Positions 45,550 through 53,990 of a DNA stretch of 64,000 nucleotides are shown piece after piece. Position 1 is the first letter of the stretch. Every line of letters starts with the position of its first letter. The DNA is from an uncultured Roseburia sp. (GTDB lineage: Bacteria; Bacillota; Clostridia; Lachnospirales; Lachnospiraceae). The notes beneath the pieces are model-generated. The model did not search any database, was not told the DNA's origin, and saw only the letters and a list, made by a program, of their open reading frames with translations. A program made the position numbers and the translations under genes. The stretch is taken from contig CAMUGE010000001.1 of assembly GCA_947088345.1 (NCBI GenBank), positions 1 to 64,000 of the forward strand, in the 5' to 3' direction.

Positions 45550-45978
45550 ATGGTCAATGAAGAACGGCTTTCACATATGATTAAGATTGCCCGGTTTGAT
45601 ACGTATGACGATAAAACCTGTAAACCGATGGCACAGTATGCGAGACGCGATTATGTTTCGCTTCAGATGTTAAAAAGCTTTATCACAGGTTCTCTTGTAT
45701 ATGCTCTGATTTTTGGCATGTGGTGTCTCTATTATATGCAGTCGCTGATGGAAGAACTTAACAATATTAATCTTCAGGAGTCTGCGATGACGCTTGGCAT
45801 TTCTTATGCAGTTTGGATTGTAGTTTATGAGGCTGTCACTTATATTATTTATCAGCTGCGTTATACGAGAGGGCGGCGTAAAATCAAAAGCTATTATGCC
45901 AGCCTGAAAAAGGTCAATCAAATGTACGAACGAGAAGAAAAATTAAAAATACCTGAGGAGAAAGCTTGGGATTCATAA
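45550..45978 (+). CDS. small two-helix membrane protein, unknown function
   Basis: 142 residues: a soluble start, two membrane segments (about 45-65 and 75-98), and a basic, helical tail. No recognised domain. GGAAAGGATAAAG precedes the ATG. It is 12 bases upstream of another unknown membrane protein, with which it is likely co-transcribed, and the pair lies just before cdaA. Confidence 0.65.
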   Translation: MVNEERLSHMIKIARFDTYDDKTCKPMAQYARRDYVSLQMLKSFITGSLVYALIFGMWCLYYMQSLMEELNNINLQESAMTLGISYAVWIVVYEAVTYIIYQLRYTRGRRKIKSYYASLKKVNQMYEREEKLKIPEEKAWDS

Positions 45979-45990
45979 CAGGAGGAGGCA

Positions 45991-46986
45991 ATGACATCTT
46001 TATTAGAATTGAGGGAAAAACTGATACGGTTTTATGGCAAAAACGAGGTACTGATCAAACCAATCATAAAATTTATTGTTTCTTTTGCCATATTTTTTAC
46101 AATTAATAAATATATAGGATATATGAGCAGAATCAGTAAAATATCTGTTGTTTTGATACTTTCGCTGATCAGCGCCGTGATGCCGGCGGGAATTATGATA
46201 TTCCTTGCAGCAGCAGTGATTCTTGCAAATCTGTTTGCGCTGTCACTTGAAGTATGTATTGTGGCGCTTGTATTGTTTCTGCTGATTTTCCTGCTGTATT
46301 TTCGGTTTGCGCCAAAGAGTGAATATGACATGTGTCTGATGCCGCTTTGTTTTCAGATGGGGATTCCGCAGGTAATGCCGCTTGCAATGGGGCTTGTGCG
46401 GGGCGTATATTCGGTGTTTTCTATTATCTGCGGGACAGTGCTTTATTTTTTCCTGCAGGGCGTGTATCAAAATGCAGCCACACTGGGAGCCGCTTCGGAA
46501 GTGGGGGAGGATACTGCTTCAAAGATTGTTGTGCTGATTAACCAGCTTCTGGGAAATAAAGAAATGTACCTGGTACTTGGTATTTTCTTTGTGACGGTAC
46601 TGATTGTCTATCTGATTCGCAGGATGTCAATTGAGAATGCATGGACGATAGCGATTATCTCCGGTACATTGTTTGAGGCGATCGGTTTGACGGCGGGTTA
46701 TATTCTGATGGAAATTCAGGGCAAGATTATCCTGACGCTGATTGGGAGCGGCATTTCCTGTCTGATTGCATTTTTGCTGCAGTTTCTGTTTTTTAATCTC
46801 GATTACTCAAGAACAGAACGGCTTCAGTTTGAGGACGACGAATATTATTACTATGTGAAAGCTGTGCCAAAGGCGATTGTATCAAAGACGGAGAAAAAGG
46901 TAAAGCGTTTCACCGGAAAAGAGGAGCATTTGACGAAAAAGCAGTTTGCGGAAGAACTTGATATAGATGAGGAACTGTTAGATTAA
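45991..46986 (+). CDS. polytopic membrane protein, unknown function
   Basis: 331 residues with about eight membrane segments (residues 20-275) and a charged cytoplasmic tail (GKEEHLTKKQFAEELDIDEE). I do not recognise a family. AGGAGGAGG precedes the ATG. cdaA begins 33 bases after its stop, so it may be part of a cdaA operon. A role linked to cyclic di-AMP or the envelope is only positional inference. Confidence 0.65.
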   Translation: MTSLLELREKLIRFYGKNEVLIKPIIKFIVSFAIFFTINKYIGYMSRISKISVVLILSLISAVMPAGIMIFLAAAVILANLFALSLEVCIVALVLFLLIFLLYFRFAPKSEYDMCLMPLCFQMGIPQVMPLAMGLVRGVYSVFSIICGTVLYFFLQGVYQNAATLGAASEVGEDTASKIVVLINQLLGNKEMYLVLGIFFVTVLIVYLIRRMSIENAWTIAIISGTLFEAIGLTAGYILMEIQGKIILTLIGSGISCLIAFLLQFLFFNLDYSRTERLQFEDDEYYYYVKAVPKAIVSKTEKKVKRFTGKEEHLTKKQFAEELDIDEELLD

Positions 46987-47019
46987 AGTAAAACATGAGA
47001 CAGAAAGGAAAGAAGATTT

Positions 47020-47922
47020 GTGCAGAATATGAGGGCGGCGTGGGATACGTTCTGGGAAAAAGCTTCTTTATATATGGATGTGCCAAAGATGACCAGAACT
47101 GATATCGTAGAGATTGTCATTATAACGATACTGCTTTACTATGTGCTCATATGGATTCGAAATACGCGGGCATGGGCCCTGTTAAAAGGGCTGCTCGTTA
47201 TTTTGGTGTTTGTCGGTATTGCAGCTTTGTTCCAGATGAATACGATTATCTGGATCGTAAAAAATACAGTGAGCGTTACCATTATCGCGCTGGTCGTTGT
47301 CTTTCAGCCTGAGATGCGCAGGGCGCTTGAAAATCTGGGCAGAAAAAACATACTTACTTCGATTTTTTCTATAGAATTTAATAAAACTGTGGAGGGAAAA
47401 TTTTCAGATAAAACGATAAACGAGCTGACAAAGGCATGTTATGCAATGGGTAAGGTTAAAACGGGAGCGCTGATTGTTCTTGAAAATGAGATTACACTGA
47501 CCGAGTATGAAAGAACAGGTATTGAGGTGGATGCTATATTGACGAGTCAGCTGCTGATCAATATTTTTGAGAAAAATACGCCTTTGCACGACGGGGCGAT
47601 TATCGTCAGGGGAGATCGCGTCGTCGCGGCAACCTGTTATCTTCCGCTGACGGACTCGAGAGCTTTGAGCAAAGAACTTGGAACAAGGCATCGGGCGGCG
47701 CTTGGAGCGAGCGAAGCGAGCGACTGCCTTGTGATTGTTGTGTCAGAGGAGACAGGGAACGTATCGATCGCCATGGGCGGCAAATTAAACCGGAACATAG
47801 ACGCAGACTTTCTGCGCAGCAGACTTCAGCTTCTCCAGAAACGGGAGCAGGAGGTATCAAAAATCAAATCCATAAAAAGGAGGCTGACCAATGCTAAAAA
47901 AGCTAGGGAAAAGGATCATTAA
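47020..47922 (+). CDS. cdaA: diadenylate cyclase
   Basis: 300 residues from a GTG at 47020 (AAAGGAAAG about 8 bases upstream; an ATG three codons later is an alternative). Makes cyclic di-AMP from two ATP. Three N-terminal membrane helices (about 22-100) precede the DAC domain with the catalytic LHDGAIIV and GTRHRAALGASE motifs. The next gene, cdaR, starts inside its 3' end (overlap 32 bases). With cdaR and glmM it forms the conserved cdaA module controlling wall and osmotic state. Confidence 0.93.
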   Translation: MQNMRAAWDTFWEKASLYMDVPKMTRTDIVEIVIITILLYYVLIWIRNTRAWALLKGLLVILVFVGIAALFQMNTIIWIVKNTVSVTIIALVVVFQPEMRRALENLGRKNILTSIFSIEFNKTVEGKFSDKTINELTKACYAMGKVKTGALIVLENEITLTEYERTGIEVDAILTSQLLINIFEKNTPLHDGAIIVRGDRVVAATCYLPLTDSRALSKELGTRHRAALGASEASDCLVIVVSEETGNVSIAMGGKLNRNIDADFLRSRLQLLQKREQEVSKIKSIKRRLTNAKKAREKDH

Positions 47923-49360
47923 TAATTTTGGCCTCAAAATTATAGCCGTTATGGCTGCGGTCAGTTTATGGATTTTTGTCGGAAATATTGATGATCCGCA
48001 AAAATCTCTGCCTTATACAATCAGCGTTACACCGATCCATACGGAGTATCTTGCCTCACAGGATAAATATTTTGAGGTGCTTGACTCCAATAATACAATT
48101 ACATTTACGGCTACTGCAAAGCGAAGTGTAATGACTCGCGTTTCCGCATCCGATTTTTCGGCGACAGCCGATATGGAAAAGGTCGAGTTTGATGAGAAAA
48201 CCGGAAATTACCGTGTGCCGGTGACAATTACAAACAACAAATACAGTGCGACGCAGCTTACCATTACGGCCAAAAACCCGTATCTTCAGATTGTACTGGA
48301 AGATATGGGACGCATTCAGAAGACAATCACCGCCGATACTAGGGGGAACGTCGCGACAGGCTGTGCGCTTGGAGACGTTCATGTTGTCGGGTCAAACCTG
48401 TTAAAGATTACCGGACCGTCCGCCCTTGTGAGTCAGGTGGACACGGTAAGAGGGACGATAAACGTGGATAATATGTCGCAGGATGTGACGGACAGCGTAG
48501 TACCGGTGCTCTACGACGCGCAGGGCAATCCGATGGATACAACAAAGCTGACACTCAGCATGAGCACGGTTACAGTAGAGGCGCAGATTCTAAATACAAA
48601 AGACGTGACCGTAGAAGTTAATGCATCGGGAAAGCCGGCGGACGGGTATATGGTGACGGGTATTTCTAACGTACCGGAGTCGGTAAAGATCAAAGGGGAA
48701 GCGGCAGTATTAAATCCGATCAATAAGATCACAATCCCGGAGGATGTGTTAAATATTGCAGGGGCAAATGCGAACCTTGAAACAACAATAGACATCTCCG
48801 CATATCTGCCTCAGGATACCGCATTGGTGAATAATTCGGATGCAAAGATACATGTCACTGTCAGGATAGAGCCGATTGTAAAGCGTACTTTTGAAGTGCC
48901 TGTATCGCGTATTACTGTTTTAAATCTGCGTGACAATTACCATGTGGACTTTGGAGTGGAAGCGATGACGGTAGAAATTGCGGGTTCCGGCAGAGCAATG
49001 GCATCTTTTTCAGAAGGACTGCTGCGAGGCACGATCGACGCTGAGGGGCTGTACGCAGGTCATTATAATCTGCCGGTTGAATTTGAACTGGATGAGACAA
49101 AATATCAGACAACCGCTGTTGTGCAGGCGCCTGTGATCATTACCTATCAGGGGTCTGATAATTCCGGCGGACAGGCGCCGCCACAGACCGGCGGACAGCC
49201 GGAGGGCAGTGAACAGCCGGGTGATACACAGCAGCCGGAGGAAAATCAGACGCCGGGCGATACACAGCAGCCGGAGGGCAGTGGACAGCCGGGTGATACA
49301 CAGCAGCCGGGGGAAAATCAGACGCCGGGCGATACACAGCAGCAAAATACCGGTCAGTAA
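47891..49360 (+). CDS. cdaR: YbbR-domain regulator of CdaA
   Basis: 489 residues: one N-terminal membrane helix (about 13-35), an extracellular array of YbbR repeats (about 35-410), and a Pro/Gln/Gly/Glu-rich tail (about 420-489) encoded by two 72-bp repeats. CdaR proteins modulate the cyclase. AAAAGGAGG lies inside cdaA before the ATG. The tail is unusual and may reach into the wall. Confidence 0.88.
   Translation: MLKKLGKRIINNFGLKIIAVMAAVSLWIFVGNIDDPQKSLPYTISVTPIHTEYLASQDKYFEVLDSNNTITFTATAKRSVMTRVSASDFSATADMEKVEFDEKTGNYRVPVTITNNKYSATQLTITAKNPYLQIVLEDMGRIQKTITADTRGNVATGCALGDVHVVGSNLLKITGPSALVSQVDTVRGTINVDNMSQDVTDSVVPVLYDAQGNPMDTTKLTLSMSTVTVEAQILNTKDVTVEVNASGKPADGYMVTGISNVPESVKIKGEAAVLNPINKITIPEDVLNIAGANANLETTIDISAYLPQDTALVNNSDAKIHVTVRIEPIVKRTFEVPVSRITVLNLRDNYHVDFGVEAMTVEIAGSGRAMASFSEGLLRGTIDAEGLYAGHYNLPVEFELDETKYQTTAVVQAPVIITYQGSDNSGGQAPPQTGGQPEGSEQPGDTQQPEENQTPGDTQQPEGSGQPGDTQQPGENQTPGDTQQQNTGQ
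49199..49342 (+). repeat. two 72-bp tandem repeats in the cdaR 3' end
   Basis: Units 49199-49270 and 49271-49342 differ at only a few bases. Each encodes a 24-residue unit of the type PEGSxQPGDTQQPxENQTPG... They could expand or shrink by slippage. Confidence 0.82.
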
Positions 49361-49438
49361 GAGATAGAATCATGAAAAAGTTTGGAAAAACGCAGGCAAT
49401 ATGCTGCGGGAAAAGTCAGGAAAGGGATGAGAGAACAG

Positions 49439-50788
49439 ATGGGGAGAATGTTTGGTACGGACGGAGTGAGGGGAATTGCCGGTTCGGAGCTGACAATTGA
49501 ACTTGCAACAAAGTTGGGACAGGCGGGAGCTTATGTTCTGACAAGAGAGAGGGAGCATCAGGCAACCATTATCGTGGGATGTGATACCAGGATATCAGGC
49601 GGGATGCTTGCAAGCGCATTGATGGCAGGAGTTTGTTCCGTCGGTGCAAACGCGATCTTTGTGGGTGTGATGCCTACGCCTGCAATCGCATATCTTACCA
49701 GGCGTCATAAAGTTGACGCCGGAGTTGTCATATCTGCGTCGCATAATTCTATGGAGTTTAACGGGATTAAGTTTTTCAACGGAGAAGGGTATAAACTTTC
49801 TGACGATCTGGAAGATGAGATTGAGTCGCTGATCTGCAATCATATGAAAGACATCGTGCTCCCGATCGGTTCGGGTGTCGGGAAGATTGAGTATCGCTTT
49901 GATCTCAGAGATGAGTATGTTAATTTTATGAAAAAGAGTGTTCCGGTGGATCTTAGCGGCTTAAAAATTGTTGTGGACTGCGCCGAGGGCGCTGCGCACT
50001 ATACTTCTGTAAAAACACTGCGCGATCTTGGGGCGGATCTGATTGCGATTCACGTGGAACCGGACGGGACAAATATCAATGCAAACTGTGGATCTACGCA
50101 TATGGATGAGCTGAAAGCGCGGGTGGTCTATGAGAAAGCAGATCTTGGGATTGCATTTGACGGGGATGCGGACCGCATGCTGGCAGTTGACGAGCAGGGA
50201 CAGCTTGTGGACGGCGATCAGGTTATGGCAATATGCGGCAATTTCATGAAACAGAACGGCACATTGAAACAAAATACGATTGTTGTCACTGTGATGACAA
50301 ATTTAGGATTTACTCTGATGGGAGAAAGGCAGGGAATCCACATAGAAAAGACAAAAGTCGGAGATCGGTATGTGCTTGAACTGATGAGAAAAGACGGGTA
50401 TAATCTAGGGGGAGAACAGTCGGGACATATTATATTTTTGGATGATAATACAACAGGAGACGGGCTTTTGAGCGCACTGCATCTGCTTCGCGTTATGGTG
50501 CAGACAAAGAAAAAGCTGTCCGAGCTGGCAGGCGTTATGGAAGTGCTGCCGCAGGCGCTTGTCAATGCAAAAGTTCCGGAACACAAAAAAAATCAGTTTA
50601 TGGAATATCAGGAGATTGCGGAGGCAGTGCATGAATTGGAAGAAAAATTCCATGGAGAGGGAAGAGTGCTGATAAGACCTTCCGGTACGGAGCCTTTAGT
50701 GCGTGTCATGATAGAAGGGAAAGACCAGAATATCATTGAGCGGGAGGCGGAAAAACTGGCGGGACTGATTACAAAAGTTATGTTATAA
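49439..50788 (+). CDS. glmM: phosphoglucosamine mutase
   Basis: 449 residues, the family's usual length, from the ATG at 49439 (AAAGGGATGAG upstream; a longer reading to 49382 has no family equivalent). Interconverts glucosamine-6-phosphate and glucosamine-1-phosphate for peptidoglycan precursors. FGTDGVRGIAG starts the protein, VISASHNSMEFNGIKFF holds the phosphoserine loop (near 103), FDGDADRML the metal site, GGEQSGHIIF the sugar-binding loop and RPSGTEPLVRVM the phosphate site. Part of the cdaA-cdaR-glmM module. Confidence 0.93.
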   Translation: MGRMFGTDGVRGIAGSELTIELATKLGQAGAYVLTREREHQATIIVGCDTRISGGMLASALMAGVCSVGANAIFVGVMPTPAIAYLTRRHKVDAGVVISASHNSMEFNGIKFFNGEGYKLSDDLEDEIESLICNHMKDIVLPIGSGVGKIEYRFDLRDEYVNFMKKSVPVDLSGLKIVVDCAEGAAHYTSVKTLRDLGADLIAIHVEPDGTNINANCGSTHMDELKARVVYEKADLGIAFDGDADRMLAVDEQGQLVDGDQVMAICGNFMKQNGTLKQNTIVVTVMTNLGFTLMGERQGIHIEKTKVGDRYVLELMRKDGYNLGGEQSGHIIFLDDNTTGDGLLSALHLLRVMVQTKKKLSELAGVMEVLPQALVNAKVPEHKKNQFMEYQEIAEAVHELEEKFHGEGRVLIRPSGTEPLVRVMIEGKDQNIIEREAEKLAGLITKVML

Positions 50789-50812
50789 AACAGAAGTATT
50801 GGAGGAAGAATA

Positions 50813-51076
50813 ATGGTAAGCCAGAAAGTGACAATTAAGAATCCGACGGGCCTTCACTTACGGCCTGCAGGGATTTTGTGCAAAGAGGCAATGCAGTACA
50901 AAGCGCATATTACATTTCATTATCGTGAAAATACGGCAAATGCAAAGAGCGTCTTGAGCGTTCTTGGGGCGTGCATCAAATCCGGTGACGAAATTGAGCT
51001 TGTCTGTGAAGGGGAGGATGAGGAAGAGGCGCTTGCCGCGCTTGTAAAAGCAATTGAAAACGGATTGGGAGAGTAA
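50813..51076 (+). CDS. ptsH: HPr phosphocarrier protein
   Basis: 87 residues. NPTGLHLRPAG carries the phosphorylatable His15; NAKSVLSVLG carries Ser46, the HPr-kinase site of Firmicutes. GGAGGAAG precedes the ATG. It is 24 bases after glmM and 8 bases before rfbD, so it is probably co-transcribed with wall and glycan genes rather than with ptsI. It could equally be a Crh-like paralogue, but Crh lacks His15. Confidence 0.87.
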   Translation: MVSQKVTIKNPTGLHLRPAGILCKEAMQYKAHITFHYRENTANAKSVLSVLGACIKSGDEIELVCEGEDEEEALAALVKAIENGLGE

Positions 51077-51084
51077 ACAGGATT

Positions 51085-51951
51085 ATGACAAGAAAAATAT
51101 TGGTGACAGGTGCAAACGGGCAGCTGGGACGCGCTCTTTTGCAGGTATATGACAAAGAGGATGTGGAATTTATACTGACAGATGTAACCGGGGATGGGAA
51201 TGTCATCGCACTTGATATCACGGATATCGATGCGGTGCTCTCCGTAGTGAGAGAGAAAAAACCGGATGTGATCATGAATTGCGCCGCACATACAAATGTG
51301 GATGCCTGTGAAAAGCAATGGGATCTGGCATACCGGATCAATGCGCTTGGCGCAAGGAACCTGAGCGTTGCTGCGGCGGAATGCGGCGCTGTGATGGTAC
51401 ATGTTTCCACCGATTATGTGTTTGAGGGAAACGGGACGAAACCATATACGGAGTTTGACGAGCCGCACCCGATCAGCGCTTATGGGAAAACCAAGTTGGA
51501 GGGCGAGCGGTTTGTGAGAGATTTTGCCGGGAAATATTTTATTTTTCGAACGGCATGGCTCTATGGCGACGGAAAAAATTTCGTAAAGACAATGCTTTCT
51601 CTGTCGGAAAAGTATGACGAAGTTAATGTTGTCTGCGACCAGAAAGGTTCGCCGACAAGCGCGTTAGAATTGGCGCGCTGCATTCGTCATTATGCGGGTA
51701 CGCAAAATTACGGTATTTACCATGCGACATGTGAGGGCGATACGAACTGGGCTGATTTTACCGAAGAGATTTTTCGGCTTGCTGGCAAAAATACAAAGGT
51801 CAACCATGTTACAAGCGCGCAGTATAAGGAAATGAACCCGGCGTCAGCAGACCGGCCTGCGTATTCGATTCTGGATAATTATATGATGCGTTTGACGGAC
51901 GGTTATTGTATGGCAGACTGGAAAGCGGCGTTAAAAGAATATATGAAATAA
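51085..51951 (+). CDS. rfbD: dTDP-4-dehydrorhamnose reductase
   Basis: 288 residues. Last step of dTDP-L-rhamnose synthesis. ILVTGANGQLGRAL is the Rossmann site; NCAAHTNVDACE and STDYVFEG are family motifs; the catalytic YGKTKLEGE gives the Tyr/Lys pair. It is separated from rfbB-A-C by a GtrII-like gene and the repeat array, so the four genes are split. ACAGGA precedes the ATG. Confidence 0.92.
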   Translation: MTRKILVTGANGQLGRALLQVYDKEDVEFILTDVTGDGNVIALDITDIDAVLSVVREKKPDVIMNCAAHTNVDACEKQWDLAYRINALGARNLSVAAAECGAVMVHVSTDYVFEGNGTKPYTEFDEPHPISAYGKTKLEGERFVRDFAGKYFIFRTAWLYGDGKNFVKTMLSLSEKYDEVNVVCDQKGSPTSALELARCIRHYAGTQNYGIYHATCEGDTNWADFTEEIFRLAGKNTKVNHVTSAQYKEMNPASADRPAYSILDNYMMRLTDGYCMADWKAALKEYMK

Positions 51952-51985
51952 ACTATATGCATAAGATGGAAGGAAACCGGATCAG

Positions 51986-53545
51986 ATGAAAAATGTAAGG
52001 ATAGATTGGAAAGATTATGTCACGAAACACAGCGGACTGATTTTGCTCTCTGTCATTACATCAGTTCTCTGCTTCGGTTTTCTTGCGTTAGACGGAAATA
52101 TCCGCATTGATACCGAGGAACTGATCAATACGCCGGGTACAACGCTCGGCTGGCTTCGTATTGGCAGATTTGGGCTTGTACTGTTCAAACGCTTTCTGGG
52201 GCTGTCGACGCATCATGCGTGGTTAAGCGGTCTTTTGTTTCTGCTGTTTTTCAATCTTTCCGCCAATTTGCTCACTTTTTTGTTTTATCATGTGAGCGGC
52301 AAAAATGAAAAATATCCGTATTGGGTATTTCTTTTGCTCTATAGTACGTCGAATATCTGGTGTTATCAGATTTATTTTTCGCTGCAGCAGGCGGAAGTTG
52401 CACTGGCGCTTTTTCTGATAGCGCTGGCGGCGTTTCTTGCGTTTGAGGGCAGTTTTATAGCGCGTGGATTCTGGGGATTCGTGTGTCAGCTTTTTGCCGG
52501 GATTCTTTTGATTGTAGGCTTTGGCGCTTATCAGGCGTTTGTGGCATATTATATTGCAGTTTGTGTGTCATCGTTTCTGCTGTATCTCTTTAGCAGGCAT
52601 ACGTCCGATGTGCGCGCGCTGTTTTCTGGAACAGGAAAACTGCTGGCATCTTTTGCCTTTTCTTATGGGATTTATCTATGGATTGCAAAAACATGGTTTA
52701 TGTCGACCGGTGAATATCTGACCGGTCAAATGGGATGGGGCAGGCTGACGGCGGCAGGTTGTATTAAAAATATTGTTAAAACGGTACAGCGTGTTGTGAT
52801 TTGCCGTGGATCGGAATATTTTTCGTTTTATGCGATTGGCGCAGTTTTTACAGCGGTTGCCGTTATTATGATTTGCCGCAGAAACTTTGCGAAGAACCGT
52901 GTAAAATGTGTCCTTTGTGCTGCGTCGGCGTTTGGTCTTATGCTGACGCCGTTTCTTATGACTGTCTATATGGGAGAATTTGTCGTGACAAGGGCGCAGT
53001 TTGCGCTTCCCGTTGCGTCAGCGTTTCTGGGAATGTACGGAATTGGAGAGCTGACAGCTGTGTCAGGCAAAAAATTTGCTGCATTAAGCAGTCTGCTGGC
53101 GTTTGTTTTTATGCTGGTGCAGTTTGCATATTGTATGCAGCTGACTTATACGGATGATGTGAGGTATCGGGAAGACGTGTTATTCGCAGACGATGTTCTG
53201 CATACAATTAGCGAGACATGCGGGGAGAATGCGGCGAAAAAGCCGTTTGTTTTTGTCGGGCGGCGCATTCCAAAGCTTAAACGGGGCTGTGCCAGAACAG
53301 AGATGTTCGGGTGGTCGTTCTTTGAGTGGGATTACCATCCCGCTATGCAGACTGGCGCGACACATCGTATTGTAGGTTTCTTAAATGCTTATGCGGATGC
53401 AGGTTTTAAAGAACTGCGGGATGAAACACTGCTGCTGGAAGCGCAAAAACTGGCAAAAGAACTTCCGGTTTATCCGGAAAAAAAATCAGTTTTGGAGACG
53501 AAAGATTATATTTTGGTGCATTTATCGGATGAAGATGAGGGATAA
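51986..53545 (+). CDS. GtrII-like polytopic membrane protein (putative glucosyltransferase)
   Basis: 519 residues, about ten membrane segments. The outer-loop motif RIDTEELI and the WLRIGRFG stretch near 50 resemble GtrII-family (GT-C-like) proteins that add glucose side groups to surface glycans with a lipid-linked donor. The soluble C-terminal part (about 410-519) follows the last helix. AAGGAAACCGG precedes the ATG. Its stop is followed at once by the tandem repeat element. Confidence 0.7.
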   Translation: MKNVRIDWKDYVTKHSGLILLSVITSVLCFGFLALDGNIRIDTEELINTPGTTLGWLRIGRFGLVLFKRFLGLSTHHAWLSGLLFLLFFNLSANLLTFLFYHVSGKNEKYPYWVFLLLYSTSNIWCYQIYFSLQQAEVALALFLIALAAFLAFEGSFIARGFWGFVCQLFAGILLIVGFGAYQAFVAYYIAVCVSSFLLYLFSRHTSDVRALFSGTGKLLASFAFSYGIYLWIAKTWFMSTGEYLTGQMGWGRLTAAGCIKNIVKTVQRVVICRGSEYFSFYAIGAVFTAVAVIMICRRNFAKNRVKCVLCAASAFGLMLTPFLMTVYMGEFVVTRAQFALPVASAFLGMYGIGELTAVSGKKFAALSSLLAFVFMLVQFAYCMQLTYTDDVRYREDVLFADDVLHTISETCGENAAKKPFVFVGRRIPKLKRGCARTEMFGWSFFEWDYHPAMQTGATHRIVGFLNAYADAGFKELRDETLLLEAQKLAKELPVYPEKKSVLETKDYILVHLSDEDEG

Positions 53546-53681
53546 TAGTGTGAGAAGAACTTCTAAAGCTCGCAGCAGATCCTGCTTCGCTAAGAAGTTC
53601 TAAGTCTCACACCAGAGAATCCCAAAAAACAGGGGATTCTCCGCGCAGATTTGAGTCGCGGCAGAGCCGCGACATGGAGGT
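53546..53681 (+). repeat. 136-bp intergenic element, tandem copy 1
   Basis: Identical by eye to copy 2. Order: TAG, start codon GTG at 53550, a bulged hairpin with arms near 53551-53564 and 53590-53610, hairpin 2 (53615-53623 with 53633-53641, 9 bp), hairpin 3 (53655-53662 with 53666-53673, 8 bp, AGA loop), then ATGGAGGT leading into copy 2's TAG-TGTG. Confidence 0.9.
53550..53603 (+). CDS. possible 17-residue basic peptide in copy 1
   Basis: GTG-started frame MRRTSKARSRSCFAKKF ending TAA. A GAGG lies in the upstream gene end. It is duplicated exactly in copy 2 (53686-53739) and its length and pattern (T4, K6-A7, A14, K16, aromatic 17) recur in the 62340 copy. Translation is not proven. Confidence 0.35.
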   Translation: MRRTSKARSRSCFAKKF

Positions 53682-53817
53682 TAGTGTGAGAAGAACTTCT
53701 AAAGCTCGCAGCAGATCCTGCTTCGCTAAGAAGTTCTAAGTCTCACACCAGAGAATCCCAAAAAACAGGGGATTCTCCGCGCAGATTTGAGTCGCGGCAG
53801 AGCCGCGACATGGAGGT
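53682..53817 (+). repeat. 136-bp intergenic element, tandem copy 2
   Basis: Second exact unit; the period is 136. Its 3' edge ATGGAGGT is followed by TAGTGTG at 53818, the start of a third, decayed unit or a new ORF. Confidence 0.9.
53686..53739 (+). CDS. possible 17-residue basic peptide in copy 2
   Basis: Same frame and sequence as the copy 1 peptide. Here the GGAGG at copy 1's 3' end lies 6 bases before the GTG, a good ribosome binding site. Confidence 0.4.
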   Translation: MRRTSKARSRSCFAKKF

Positions 53818-53821
53818 TAGT

Positions 53822-53878
53822 GTGGAAGAATACGAAAGCTCTACTAGTACGATTTTAAAATTTCTTAATAAGGAATAA
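53822..53878 (+). CDS. possible 18-residue peptide after the tandem repeats
   Basis: The GGAGG of copy 2 precedes a GTG at 53822, reading VEEYESSTSTILKFLNKE then TAA. It begins in the place where a third repeat unit would, but the sequence differs and is acidic at the start. It overlaps no known gene. Confidence 0.3.
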   Translation: MEEYESSTSTILKFLNKE

Positions 53879-53879
53879 C

Positions 53880-53908
53880 TTGTACTATGTTGCAGAATGT
53901 GGTAAAAT
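53880..53908 (+). promoter_or_regulatory. sigma-A type promoter for rfbB
   Basis: TTGTAC (53880-53885), a 17-base spacer, TAAAAT (53903-53908), about 83 bases before the start. Confidence 0.6.
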
Positions 53909-53990
53909 ATGGAAAATATTGTTGTTTCCTGGCTTTTGTATGATTGATATATTTACTGGCGTCAGGAAAATGAGAAAGGGGACGAATGTA

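Noticed and set aside
53546-53817. Tandem repeats as a CRISPR array or tRNA/sRNA cluster
   Set aside because: Two direct 136-bp copies with no spacers, no cas genes and no tRNA-like cloverleaf.
53880-53990. 37-codon N-terminal extension of rfbB
   Set aside because: It overlaps the promoter, lacks a ribosome binding site and is absent from the family.
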